In this document: positions 34,994-43,495 of the stretch, one piece after another | Numbering within the stretch: position 1 is the stretch's first letter | Layout: each line of letters opens with the position of its first letter | The notes under the pieces: generated by a model | Database searches by the model: none | What the model saw: only the letters and a program-made list of their open reading frames with translations | What the model was told of the DNA's origin: nothing | Position numbers and translations under genes: made by a program | Assembly (NCBI GenBank): GCA_021325365.1 | Contig: JAJPHF010000193.1 | Coordinates: 1-64,000, forward strand | Length of the DNA: 64,000 nt | Direction: 5' to 3' | Source of the DNA: Pseudomonadota bacterium | GTDB taxonomy: Bacteria; Chloroflexota; UBA6077; JAJPHF01

Positions 34994-37534
34994 TTAGGCC
35001 GACCCCGGGGCCGCAATTCGCACGGCGTCGCCGTCGTTCAGGCTGTCTTGCCCGGCCGTAATGACCTGGTCGCCCGCGTCGATTCCTGCGACGACCTCGG
35101 TGTTCGTGCCGTCGGTGATGCCCAGCTGCAGCTCGCGCTGCTGCGCCTTGCCGTCAACGTCCACGAAGGCCACGCTCTTGCCGCTGCGCTGAACGATCGC
35201 GGCGTTAGGGATCAGGACCGCGTCCGGCCGCGCGTCCCCCCGGATACGCACCTGGGCGAACATGCCGTCGTGCAGCTGGCCGCTGTCGTCGGAGGGGACG
35301 ACCCGCGCCAGGAAGGTCCGGCTGTGCGGATCGACGGTGGGCGACACCAGGGCCACCACGGCCGGGAACTCCTGGCCGGGCAGCGAGGCCACGGTGAGCG
35401 TGGCCGGGCTGCCCGCATGGACCTGCCCGCCTCGGGCCTCCTCGACGTTGACGTCCACTTCCACCGCGTCGGTCACCATGCTGACGATGGGGGTCGTGGG
35501 GCTGGCGAGGGCCCCCTCGGACATCTGCCGCGCCGACACCACGCCGTCAAAGGGCGCATAGACGACTGACTCCTCGGCCTGCTCGCGCGCCAGCTCGTAG
35601 CTGCCCTGAGCCTGGTTAACGTCTGCTTCTGCCTGCTGGAGGTCCTCGGGCCGGTTCGGCTCCGCGGCCAGCGCGAGGTTCGCTCGCGCCTGGTCCACCG
35701 CCTGTTGCTGCTGCTCGATGTCTTGCGCCGTATAGGGGTAGCGGGCCAGGGTCAGGGCCTGCTGCGCCTGGTCGACGGCCGAGATGGCCGCCTGCATGTC
35801 GGCGGCCTTGGTGCCGGCCAGGGTGTCGGTGAGGCGGCTCTCGGCGCCCGCGAGGTTCGCGGTCGCCGTGTCAACCGCCGCGCGGGCGTTGGCGACGTCG
35901 GCCGCCGAAGGCGTGCGCAGGGCCTCGCGCCGCGCGACCGCCTGGGCGTAGTCGCCCTGGGCAGCCTGGATGGCCGCCTCGGCAGCCTGCTGATCCTCGG
36001 GGGCGCCGCCGTTGAGCAGCAAGTCGAGCTTCTGCTGCGCCGCGCGCCGCGCACTCGTAGCACTATCCACGGCGCTCTGGGCGTCGGCCAGCGTGTCGGG
36101 TGCCGGCTCGTTCAGCAGCTGTTGCCGCGCGATGGCCGCGTCGAGGTTGGCGCGGGCCGTATCGACGGCGGTGCGCGCCGCCTGGACTTGATCGGGCGTC
36201 GGGTTGTTCAACTGGTCCACGCGTGCCTGCGCGGCCTTCAGGTTGGCGTCGGCCTGCTCGATCGCCGAGCGGGCCGCGGCCAAGTCGGACGGGCTGGCGC
36301 CCTGGTTGAGCGACTGCAGGTTCGCCTGGGCGGTAGCCAGCGCGGTGTTCGCGCTGTTGAGGGCGGCCTGGGCGGCCGTACAGACCGAGGCGCCCGGCGT
36401 CGTACACGCGGCCGTCGCTTGCTGTTGGGCCGCTTGCTGCTGCTGCTGTGCTGTCGAGAGCTGCTGGTTGGCCGCGGCGACTTGGGCGGCGTTCGGCGTG
36501 TTGCGCAGCAGGTCGAAATGTACGCGGGCCGCGCGCCATGCGGAGGTCGCCGTGTCGAGGGCGGCCTGGGCGGCCTCGCGATCCGCGGGCGTGCCGCCGT
36601 TGAGCAGCTCCGCGAGCGTGTCCTGCGCGGCCTGGAGGGCTGACTGGGCGCTCGTCACGGCGCTCTGCGCGCTGACCTGATCGGCGACGGAGCCGCCCGC
36701 CTGCAGTTGCGCCAGCCGCTCCTGCGCCGCCTCGAGCGTCGCTTGGGTGGTCTCGACTTCACTGCGCGCCTGGGCGACCTGGTCGGCCGGGGGATTGCGC
36801 AGCGCCTCCCGGCGCGCTTGGGCCTGGCGCAGGTTGCCCTCCGCTGCCACGATGGCGGCGTCGGCCGCCCGCTGGTCCTCCGGCGCGCCGCCATGCAGCA
36901 ACTGGGCGAGCGCTTCGTTGCTGCTCTGCACGCTGGCGCGGGCCGTCTCGACGGCGGCGCGGGCCGTGTCGATGTCCGCTTCCGTCGACCCTTCTTCGAG
37001 CTGCTCCAGCTTGGCCTGGGCCGCTTCCAGGTTCGCCTGCGCGGTCGCCACATCCTCCGGCCTGCCACCCTGCTGCATCTCGGTCAAGCGCTCCTGCGCG
37101 GAGGCGAGCGCCGCCTGGGCGGCCTGGACGCTCTCCGGGCGGGCGCCGGCCTGCAGCAGAGCGAGGCGCGCCTGCGCGCTGTGCAAGGCGCCCTGCGCCT
37201 GCTCGGCCGTGGCGTCGAGCTGGGAGCGGTCCAGCTCCGCGATGACGTCGCCGGCCTTTACGGGGCTCCCGACGTCGACGTTGAGCTTCTCGATCCGCCC
37301 CGTCGCGCGCGGCAGCACGTCCACGCTCGCGCGGGCGGTGACGTTGCCCGCATAGCTCAGGACCGCGGCGATGGGGCCGCGCTGCGCGGTGTCCACGCTG
37401 ATCGGCACGGCGAGAGGCGGCGGTGGGCCGCCGTTGCGCTGACCGGTGGGCACGTGCTGGGCGGACTGGCAGCCGACCAAGAGCGCAAGGGCGGTGGCCG
37501 GAAGAACCCTGAGGGATGCTCGAGCAGGTCGCAT
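34994..37534 (-). CDS. Giant HlyD-family adaptor lipoprotein
   Basis: An 846-residue adaptor carrying a lipoprotein signal peptide (LLVGC, Cys22) instead of a transmembrane anchor. A lipoyl half ('RASVDVLPRATGRIEKLNVD') is followed by about 16 helical units with caps such as 'RPEDVATAQ', 'TPDQVQAAR' and 'YTAQDIEQQQ', including one Gln/Ala-rich stretch with a Cys pair. The second lipoyl half is 'VVYAPFDGVVSARQMSEGAL', followed by a beta-barrel and a membrane-proximal domain ending 'DGDAVRIAAPGSA'. It lies 18 bp after marR and 45 bp before the RND gene, so all three form one operon. The presence of both a lipid-anchored and a membrane-anchored adaptor in one operon is unusual. Confidence 0.88.
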   Translation of the reverse strand: MRPARASLRVLPATALALLVGCQSAQHVPTGQRNGGPPPPLAVPISVDTAQRGPIAAVLSYAGNVTARASVDVLPRATGRIEKLNVDVGSPVKAGDVIAELDRSQLDATAEQAQGALHSAQARLALLQAGARPESVQAAQAALASAQERLTEMQQGGRPEDVATAQANLEAAQAKLEQLEEGSTEADIDTARAAVETARASVQSSNEALAQLLHGGAPEDQRAADAAIVAAEGNLRQAQARREALRNPPADQVAQARSEVETTQATLEAAQERLAQLQAGGSVADQVSAQSAVTSAQSALQAAQDTLAELLNGGTPADREAAQAALDTATSAWRAARVHFDLLRNTPNAAQVAAANQQLSTAQQQQQAAQQQATAACTTPGASVCTAAQAALNSANTALATAQANLQSLNQGASPSDLAAARSAIEQADANLKAAQARVDQLNNPTPDQVQAARTAVDTARANLDAAIARQQLLNEPAPDTLADAQSAVDSATSARRAAQQKLDLLLNGGAPEDQQAAEAAIQAAQGDYAQAVARREALRTPSAADVANARAAVDTATANLAGAESRLTDTLAGTKAADMQAAISAVDQAQQALTLARYPYTAQDIEQQQQAVDQARANLALAAEPNRPEDLQQAEADVNQAQGSYELAREQAEESVVYAPFDGVVSARQMSEGALASPTTPIVSMVTDAVEVDVNVEEARGGQVHAGSPATLTVASLPGQEFPAVVALVSPTVDPHSRTFLARVVPSDDSGQLHDGMFAQVRIRGDARPDAVLIPNAAIVQRSGKSVAFVDVDGKAQQRELQLGITDGTNTEVVAGIDAGDQVITAGQDSLNDGDAVRIAAPGSA

Positions 37535-37552
37535 CGGTTCTCCTCCGCGCGG

Positions 37553-38074
37553 TCACTTGCCCACGCGATGCATCACGGGCGTGGTCAACGCCGCGGAGCC
37601 AGGCGCGTGGAGACGCGCGCCCGGGGCCTCCCAGTCGGATGGCTGCTGATGCGCCGCGCCGCAGAGGATCTCAAGGCCGGCGGCCACCACCCGTAGGTCC
37701 GCCACGGACAGATGGCGCAGCAAGGGCGCGAGACTGCTGGCGCCGGCCTGCTGGAGGCGCTCGGTGAGCGCCAAGCCGCGCGGCGTCGGCCGGCACAGCA
37801 CGAGGCGACGGTCATGGGGATCCTGGTCGCGGCGGACCAGGCCGTGCTCCACCAGCCGATCGACGATGCCGGTGGCGGTCGCCAGGCTCACCCCCAGCGC
37901 CCCTGCCAGCCGGCTCATCGACGCGCTGCCGTCGGCGGACAGCAACAGCATTACCTTTAGTTGTGACATCGTGAGGTCGACTTCGAACCACTCTCTGCTT
38001 GGGCGCAACGAGCGGTAGAGATCGGTTTGCAAGTCGAGCACCCGAGAGGTAAGGCGCGCACGCAGATCGTCCAT
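37553..38074 (-). CDS. MarR-family transcriptional regulator
   Basis: A 173-residue winged-helix regulator. The recognition region reads 'SMSRLAGALGVSLATATGIV' and the wing 'RRDQDPHDRRLVLCRPTPRG' has the conserved D-x-R-x motif. MarR proteins repress efflux operons and release DNA on binding a phenolic or other ligand. It is the first gene of the adaptor-RND-adaptor operon. A 22-bp perfect inverted repeat 48 bp before its start is the probable operator, implying autoregulation. The C-terminal 25 residues look disordered. Confidence 0.92.
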   Translation of the reverse strand: MDDLRARLTSRVLDLQTDLYRSLRPSREWFEVDLTMSQLKVMLLLSADGSASMSRLAGALGVSLATATGIVDRLVEHGLVRRDQDPHDRRLVLCRPTPRGLALTERLQQAGASSLAPLLRHLSVADLRVVAAGLEILCGAAHQQPSDWEAPGARLHAPGSAALTTPVMHRVGK

Positions 38075-38492
38075 GGCAACCCCACGCAGTTCTTGCGCCC
38101 GGGCCCAGCGGCCCTGTCCGTCGCCTAAGGTATTCCTTAGGCGTACATACCTCTACAACGGATTATCTGGCGAGACCTGTGGACATCTCATGGAGGTTGT
38201 GCTATCGAAATGTTGGGGGTTGCGAAAGCTTCGTCGGTTGCGGCTTCTCCCTAGGATGCGCGGGCGTAGTTTGCGTGTGGTGAACCTTTTGCCCAGCTAA
38301 GATGGTCTACCACTCGCGCAGTAACGAGTTGCGTTCACCGATTCGCGCCAGAGTGGCGATATTGTGAGCTACAACCGCTCTCCATCGAGCCTTAACAGCT
38401 TCCGCATGGCCCATTAACAGGATGGAGTGAGCCTCATGGGTGAGCGTAGGGATTGCACAATCCCATCACCCAAGCGGCTGTGGAGGCTTACG
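38075..38492. other. 418-bp divergent intergenic region
   Basis: Between marR and the small secreted protein gene. Apart from the MarR operator-like palindrome I see no gene or RNA. Base composition is noticeably less GC-rich than the surroundings (for example 38160-38430), as expected for a regulatory region serving two divergent genes. Confidence 0.5.
38122..38143. promoter_or_regulatory. Probable MarR operator
   Basis: Perfect inverted repeat CGCCTAAGG-TATT-CCTTAGGCG: 9-bp arms with a 4-bp centre. It is placed to cover the promoter of the minus-strand marR operon (start codon 48 bp away). Size and symmetry are typical of MarR dimer sites. Confidence 0.65.
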
Positions 38493-38750
38493 ATGCGTCG
38501 TGTGCTCGTGGCAGCAGCCCTCAGTGGGCTCCTGCTCACCGTACCCCGCCCCGTGTTGGCCCTCGACTACGCGGAGCCGTCGGTCCCCGAGGAGTACGGC
38601 ATCTCCGGCCCGGCCGTCATGCCAGACACGAACCCAGGGGAACAGTACGCCTCCCCCCAGACGGTGCCGGACGACCCGCCGTTCGTGCCCCACAATACGT
38701 GGGACAACCAGCGCGGCGGCTGCGCGCTGTGGGACTGGGACACCTGCTAG
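38493..38750 (+). CDS. Small secreted acidic protein with C-terminal Cys-bounded Trp motif
   Basis: An 85-residue precursor. A clear signal peptide ('MRRVLVAAALSGLLLTV', cut near 'VLALDY') leaves about 62 residues that are acidic and Pro-rich. The end is 'GGCALWDWDTC': two Cys separated by seven residues including two Trp, which could form a disulfide loop. No family is recognised. The ATG follows TGGAGG at good spacing. It is divergent from the marR efflux operon, so it may respond to the same signal. A peptide or small envelope protein is possible. Confidence 0.6.
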   Translation: MRRVLVAAALSGLLLTVPRPVLALDYAEPSVPEEYGISGPAVMPDTNPGEQYASPQTVPDDPPFVPHNTWDNQRGGCALWDWDTC

Positions 38751-38845
38751 CGGCGTGCGCCGTGGCCGGGCAGCCAGGGCGCACGTCGCCCGACGAGCGT
38801 GAGATCGGATGGGCAACCGTGCGGGGGAGCAGACCGCCCGGCGGC

Positions 38846-40474
38846 TTACCAGCCGAGCGCGTGCGCCTCACGGCGAGGGTCCGCCCCGCCGCTGTAGGTG
38901 CCGCTGGCGCCGTCCACGGCGATCAGCGTCGCGCTGCCGAAGCGCTCCCCATCGGCGCCGGTGTCCGCCACCGTGACGGTGTGCCCGCGCGCCTCCAGCT
39001 GCGCGGCGAAACCGGGCGGGAAGCGCGGCTCGAGATAGAGTATAGTGTCGCCCGGGGTGGGCGAGCCACTGACCCAACGCGGTGCGTCCACGGTTGCCTG
39101 CACGTCCAGCCCGAAATCGAGCATGTGTACAATCAACTGGAGATTGGTCTGCACCTGGCCCTGGCCGCCCGGCGTAGCCCCGGCCAGCACAGGCTGGCCG
39201 TCGCGGCTCACCAGGAAGGTGTTCAAGGTGTGGAGCGGCTTGAAACCCGGCCGCAAGTGGTTCGGCCGGGAGGCATCAAGTGGTAGGTTCGCCAGCCGGT
39301 CGTTCAGGACGATGCCCGTGCCGTCGACGACCTCGCGCGCGCCGAACAGGTTGAACAGGCTCTGGATCCAGCAGACGATCCGGCCGTCGCCGTCGGCCAC
39401 GACCAGGCAGTCGGTGTCCACGCCGCCGGCCGGTGCCCCGTCGCTGGCCGGAATGGCGGCCGGTTGAGACCCGAGCGCCGCGGCGATCTCGGCGCGGCAC
39501 TCGGCAGCGTGCTCGGCCGAGAGCAGCCTGTCGAGCGGCACATCCACGGCCGCCGGGTCGGCCAGGTAACGCGCGGCGTCGGCGAACGCCGCCAGCTTGC
39601 ACCGCACCAGCAGGTCGACCAGGGCGGCGCTCTCACGGCCGAGCGCCCGCACGTCGAAGCCGTCGAGGACATTCAACTCTTGCAACAGGATGCATCCCTG
39701 CGAGGGCAACGGCTGCTCGTAGACGGCATGGCCGCGATAACTGGTGCGGAGCGGCGGCTGCCAGGCGGTTGTGTGACGCGCCAGGTCGGCGACCGAGAGA
39801 AGCCCGTCGCGCTGAGCAAGCGTGTCCACGACAGCCACCGCTAGCGGACCGAGATAGAAGGCGTCGCGCCCCTGGCGACCGACCAGCTCCAGAGTTTCGG
39901 CCAGCTCCGGCTGCCGAAACAGGTCGCCGCGCTGTGGCACCGCCTCGCCGGACGGGGCGCTGGCCGCGAGCAGGCGTGCCAGGCTCGGCCACGCCGCCAG
40001 CCCGGGCGCCAACGTGGCGAGCGCGCGGTGGAAGGCGCCATCCACGCGGAAGCCGGCCCGGGCGTAGTACACGGCCGGCGCCAGCAGGTCGGCGAGTGAC
40101 CGCGAGGCATAGCTGGTGGCAGCGAGGGCCCAGGCGTCGGGGAGGCCGGGCACGGCGACCGAGCGCGGGCCGAAGCGCGGCGCGCGCTCGCCGGCGAAGG
40201 CCGACGGATCCGCCGCGAGCGGCGCGGCGCCACTGCCGTTCACGGCGACGACCCCCTCGTGCGGCGTGGAGATGAGCCCGAAGGCGTCGCCGCCGACACC
40301 GCACCAGGCCGGCCGGACCACCGCCAGGACACCACTGGCAGCGAGCGCCGCGTCGACGGCGTTACCGCCGTCCATCAACATGTGCAGGCCCGCGGCAGTG
40401 GCGAGCGGATGTCCGCTCACGACCATGCCCCGGCTCCCGTGGACCGGGTGCCGCGCGTATGGCCAGTCGTTCAT
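38846..40474 (-). CDS. Gamma-glutamyltransferase family protein
   Basis: A 542-residue Ntn-hydrolase of the gamma-glutamyltransferase family. 'GSRGMVVSGHPLATAAGLH' and 'GGNAVDAALAASGVLAVVRP' are the conserved N-terminal part. The probable autocleavage nucleophile is Thr354 in 'GVDTDCLVVADGDG', the place of the usual T-T-H. There is no signal peptide, unlike secreted GGTs, so it probably acts in the cytoplasm, perhaps as an acylase. It is the last gene of the minus-strand run that includes ring-cleavage dioxygenase-like genes, 54 bp after ridA. Confidence 0.87.
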   Translation of the reverse strand: MNDWPYARHPVHGSRGMVVSGHPLATAAGLHMLMDGGNAVDAALAASGVLAVVRPAWCGVGGDAFGLISTPHEGVVAVNGSGAAPLAADPSAFAGERAPRFGPRSVAVPGLPDAWALAATSYASRSLADLLAPAVYYARAGFRVDGAFHRALATLAPGLAAWPSLARLLAASAPSGEAVPQRGDLFRQPELAETLELVGRQGRDAFYLGPLAVAVVDTLAQRDGLLSVADLARHTTAWQPPLRTSYRGHAVYEQPLPSQGCILLQELNVLDGFDVRALGRESAALVDLLVRCKLAAFADAARYLADPAAVDVPLDRLLSAEHAAECRAEIAAALGSQPAAIPASDGAPAGGVDTDCLVVADGDGRIVCWIQSLFNLFGAREVVDGTGIVLNDRLANLPLDASRPNHLRPGFKPLHTLNTFLVSRDGQPVLAGATPGGQGQVQTNLQLIVHMLDFGLDVQATVDAPRWVSGSPTPGDTILYLEPRFPPGFAAQLEARGHTVTVADTGADGERFGSATLIAVDGASGTYSGGADPRREAHALGW

Positions 40475-40528
40475 GCCGTTCCCTGGTAGCTGAGCAGGAG
40501 CCTAGCTGGTCCCGCTCGCACAGCGTCG

Positions 40529-40924
40529 CTATTCCCGCACGACGGCGATCGCCTCGATCTCGACCAGCATGCCCTCGAACTTCAGTCCGACAATGGCCGT
40601 CGAACGCGCCGGCAGCGGCTCCTTGAAGTGCTTGAGATACTCGTCGCTCATCTCTTTGGCGAGCGTGTTGTCGCGCAGGTAGACAGTAGTTTTCACCACG
40701 TCGTCCAGCGTAGCGCCGGCCTCGGCCAGGATGGCGGTGATGTTGCGCAGCGACCATTCCGTTTGCTCGCGCACGTCGCCGAGGTGCCCGGTCTCGCGGT
40801 TGCGGCCCGCCTGCCCGGAGACGAAGATCAGGTTGCCAATGCGGATCGCTTGGCTAAACGGCCCGGTGGGGGTGGGCGCGTTGGCCGTACGTATACCCTG
40901 CTTCTCGCCCGCACCAACATGCAT
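40529..40924 (-). CDS. RidA family (YjgF/YER057c/UK114) protein
   Basis: A 131-residue RidA-family protein. 'APTPTGPFSQAIRIGNLIFV', 'SGQAGRN' and 'ARSTAIVGLKFEGMLVEIEA' are family landmarks, the Arg in 'ARSTAI' being the usual substrate-binding residue. RidA hydrolyses reactive imines; relatives include 2-aminomuconate deaminase in aminophenol degradation. Located between the LigB-like and GGT-like genes in one orientation, a pathway-specific deaminase role is plausible. GAGGAGCG precedes the start. Confidence 0.88.
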   Translation of the reverse strand: MHVGAGEKQGIRTANAPTPTGPFSQAIRIGNLIFVSGQAGRNRETGHLGDVREQTEWSLRNITAILAEAGATLDDVVKTTVYLRDNTLAKEMSDEYLKHFKEPLPARSTAIVGLKFEGMLVEIEAIAVVRE

Positions 40925-41018
40925 GGCTCGCTCCTCACGAACACGACGCACCGGAGAGTGCGCGTCGGCTCAGGCCGCGTCCCGGCTATGAGACGCCAGA
41001 CGCGGCACCCCGCTCAGC

Positions 41019-41852
41019 TTACAGGTCCCAGGCCGCCGCAGGGCAGTTGCCCCAACCGGGGACGATCTTGAACTCCACGAAGCTGGGCGGCAGCGTGCCC
41101 ACGAAGCCCAGCAGCGCCACGTAGTTCAGGTACTCTGGCGTCGAGTTGCCCGCCTGCATCATGCGCTCGATCGTCACGTCGTTGAGAATGCGGTCGACGT
41201 CGCCGCGCCGCATCAGGTCGAGCGCCAATTGGTCGAACTCCAGATCGCGCCAGCCCATCTTGGGGCCACCCACCTCGGTGGACAGGTTCAGACTGGCCAG
41301 GACGGCGACGCGCTCGTCGCCCGGCCGTGACTCCACCACCTGGCGCAGCACGCGGCCCATCTCGTAGTAGCGGTGCGGCGTGGGCAGCGGATACGCCCAG
41401 ACGTTCGTATACACGGGGATGATCGGCAGGTCCTGGTTCGGGGCCACGAACGAGAGGGGCACGCAGAAGGCGTGATCCATGCGGAACTCGCGAGCGAAGG
41501 CAAAGTCGACGCCCGCCTCGATGCCCTTGCGCAGCACGTCGGCGGCCAGCGCCTCATGCACCGGCGCGCGGTACCGAGGAATGCGCTGAATCTCATGCTC
41601 GTACCAGAACGGCCCCTCCGCCTGGCGTGCCACGCCGATGCAGAAGCCGGGCATGTTGTCGAGGAAGAAGTTGTCGAAGTGGTCGTTGGCGAAGACGATC
41701 AGCGCGTCGGGACGCGCGGCCTCGAGCTTCTGCCGCAGCACACCAAAGTTGCCGTAGACGTACTCTCGGTCCTCCGGCTTCGCGGCCTCCGCCGCCTGGT
41801 AGATGCGGGGATTGTGGGTCATCGCCACGGCCGCCACGATCTTGCCCATCAC
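41019..41852 (-). CDS. LigB-type class III extradiol dioxygenase-like protein with altered active site
   Basis: A 277-residue protein aligned end to end with LigB, the catalytic subunit of protocatechuate 4,5-dioxygenase. The two His iron ligands are kept (His13 in 'AMTHNP', His58 in 'FANDHFDNF') and also His127 in 'RMDHAFCVPLSF'. However the segment that in LigB reads G-G-M-S-H-Q, with the general-base His, is 'LNLSTEVGGPK' here, with Thr192. The place of the third ligand Glu is probably Asn243. Either iron binding has shifted or the protein does another reaction. The LigA-like gene is 18 bp upstream. Comparison with LigB is from memory. Confidence 0.8.
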   Translation of the reverse strand: MMGKIVAAVAMTHNPRIYQAAEAAKPEDREYVYGNFGVLRQKLEAARPDALIVFANDHFDNFFLDNMPGFCIGVARQAEGPFWYEHEIQRIPRYRAPVHEALAADVLRKGIEAGVDFAFAREFRMDHAFCVPLSFVAPNQDLPIIPVYTNVWAYPLPTPHRYYEMGRVLRQVVESRPGDERVAVLASLNLSTEVGGPKMGWRDLEFDQLALDLMRRGDVDRILNDVTIERMMQAGNSTPEYLNYVALLGFVGTLPPSFVEFKIVPGWGNCPAAAWDL

Positions 41853-41870
41853 TCTGCCTCTTGGGATGAT

Positions 41871-42176
41871 TTAGGCGCTCTGGTAGTAGTCGTAGAACGG
41901 ATTCGGGATGCCTTTAAGCTGCGGCGCGATCTCCCGCACGTAGGCCTCACGCGAGTTGAGCACCACGGACAGATGGTAGAGCAGGACCGGGTGGACGCCC
42001 AGGCGGAACAAGGCCACGAGGTCTTTGCCCGCGAGCGCTTGGCGCTGCTCGGCGGTCAGGGTGAACTGGTCGAGCAGGCTCCTGTCGCCGTCACGATAGG
42101 CGAGCGCCTTCTCGCGCTCCACGTAAATCGCGTGAACAGCCTTGCACAGCTCGTAGACCGCGGTCTGGTCCATCAT
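41871..42176 (-). CDS. LigA-like small subunit of class III extradiol dioxygenase
   Basis: A 101-residue all-helical protein resembling LigA, the small subunit that covers the LigB active site. It shows 'KDLVALFRLGVHPVLLYHLS' and ends 'GIPNPFYDYYQSA'. Start 42176 or the adjacent Met at 42173; a GAGGGGAG site precedes both. Directly upstream of the LigB-like gene, the usual order for two-subunit enzymes of this kind. Confidence 0.8.
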   Translation of the reverse strand: MMDQTAVYELCKAVHAIYVEREKALAYRDGDRSLLDQFTLTAEQRQALAGKDLVALFRLGVHPVLLYHLSVVLNSREAYVREIAPQLKGIPNPFYDYYQSA

Positions 42177-42270
42177 CTCCCCTCTTGTCTGCTGGGTCGG
42201 GATGCGGACGGGCGCGCGACCCGTATGGTCGCGGCGGGCGTTCGGTTCTCTTTGAGTGTAGCCTAGGAGG

Positions 42271-42289
42271 CCCCGCTAATGTAGCGGGG
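42271..42289 (-). terminator. Hairpin downstream of the binding lipoprotein gene
   Basis: CCCCGCT (42271-42277) pairs with AGCGGGG (42283-42289) around a 5-nt loop, 16 bp past the stop of the minus-strand lipoprotein gene. There is no clear T-run, so it may only partly separate the upstream and downstream halves of the run. Confidence 0.45.
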
Positions 42290-42304
42290 GGCGCATAATT
42301 TAGC

Positions 42305-43495
42305 TTAGGGCCGCGTGGCGCCGGCGATCGGCCGCCCCGGATCGTCAAGCCCAGGATAGATGCCGAGGTCCGCGAGCGCACGGTCCACGAACCGCGTGGT
42401 CGCCCAACGCTCAACGGGCAGGTCGACGCCGCTCGGGACGGTTCCCGACTCGGCTAGAAAGCGCGCCGTCTGGCGGTAGTCGTCGAGATTCATCAGCCCG
42501 TTCACGCCCCAGCCCGATCCGTAGTACGACCACAGCTCGGCCAGCTCGTCGCGGTCCAACTCGGGGCGCCGCGCCACCATGCCATCCACCCACGCCTGCT
42601 GACTTTGCGCCAGGTGGCGCGACGCAGCCATCAGCGCGCGAGTGAGCCGCGTAAGCTCCTCCGGCTTGCTCTGGATGATTGCCATCGGCGCGGCGTTCAC
42701 CTTGGAGACGAACGGCGCCTGCCGGTAGTAGGCGTCTGCATCGAGCAGAACCCGCACGTTGGGCTCTTGGCGAATGGCTTCCCAGGTCGCGACGGAGAAC
42801 GACGTCGCGTCGACATTGCCCGCTACTAGCGCCTTCGCGCGGTTCTGTGGCTCTCCGACGCCGATGAACGTGATGTCTATGGCAGGATCGACGCCGAATG
42901 ACTTCATGACGATCATACTCTGCGTGTGATCGACGCTGCCGACGCGTGCGATGCCGAAAGTGCGCCCTTTCAGGTCGTGCGGCGTGCGCAGGTCGCCGTT
43001 GCCCGCGAGCAAGAAGTACTGGCGCGCGTTGGGCGAGTGGACCGCGCGCAAGTCGGCCTTGCCGGTCGCCACCAGCTCGATCACCTCGGGCACGCCAATG
43101 TTGGCCACGTCCGCCTGGCCTGACAACAGCGCCGCGATGGCCAGCGGCGTGCCGCTCATCTCCATCAAGTCGACGTCCAGCCCCTCGCGCTCGTAGAAGC
43201 CGAGGTCCTTGGCGAGCCACATCACCGCGTTGGGGATGAGCGACACCGTGGGGTCCGTTACCGCCAGCTTGATGCCGAGCGCGGGTGGGGGACTGGGCGC
43301 GGCAGTCGGGCTGGCCGCGGTGGACGCGGCCGCGGCGGGGTGGCTAGTGCTCGGCTCCGCGGCAGGCGCGCCGAGCGAGGCCGCTGGCGGGGCGGCGCAC
43401 CCTGCCAGCCCCACCAGCGTCAGCAGGAGTCCTGTCGCCGTCCCGGCACCGCGCACGATGGACCGCAGCTCAGGGACACCGCGCGGCCGGATCAT
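42305..43495 (-). CDS. ABC-type substrate-binding lipoprotein (NMT1/SsuA-like)
   Basis: A 396-residue binding lipoprotein with lipobox LAGC (Cys33) and an Ala/Ser/Pro tether. The binding domain runs from 'LGIKLAVTDPTVSLIPNAVM' and 'AKDLGFYEREGLDVDLMEMS' through 'HDLKGRTFGIARVGSVDH'. Its start overlaps the stop of the HbpS/GlcG-like gene by 4 bp, so the two are coupled. No ABC permease or ATPase is nearby. Position in the LigA/LigB run suggests the ligand is an aromatic or ring-cleavage substrate. Confidence 0.87.
   Translation of the reverse strand: MIRPRGVPELRSIVRGAGTATGLLLTLVGLAGCAAPPAASLGAPAAEPSTSHPAAAASTAASPTAAPSPPPALGIKLAVTDPTVSLIPNAVMWLAKDLGFYEREGLDVDLMEMSGTPLAIAALLSGQADVANIGVPEVIELVATGKADLRAVHSPNARQYFLLAGNGDLRTPHDLKGRTFGIARVGSVDHTQSMIVMKSFGVDPAIDITFIGVGEPQNRAKALVAGNVDATSFSVATWEAIRQEPNVRVLLDADAYYRQAPFVSKVNAAPMAIIQSKPEELTRLTRALMAASRHLAQSQQAWVDGMVARRPELDRDELAELWSYYGSGWGVNGLMNLDDYRQTARFLAESGTVPSGVDLPVERWATTRFVDRALADLGIYPGLDDPGRPIAGATRP

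Noticed and set aside
38160..38430. Possible structured RNA in the less GC-rich intergenic stretch
   Set aside because: I could find no tRNA, known riboswitch core or stable extended pairing; composition alone is not evidence.
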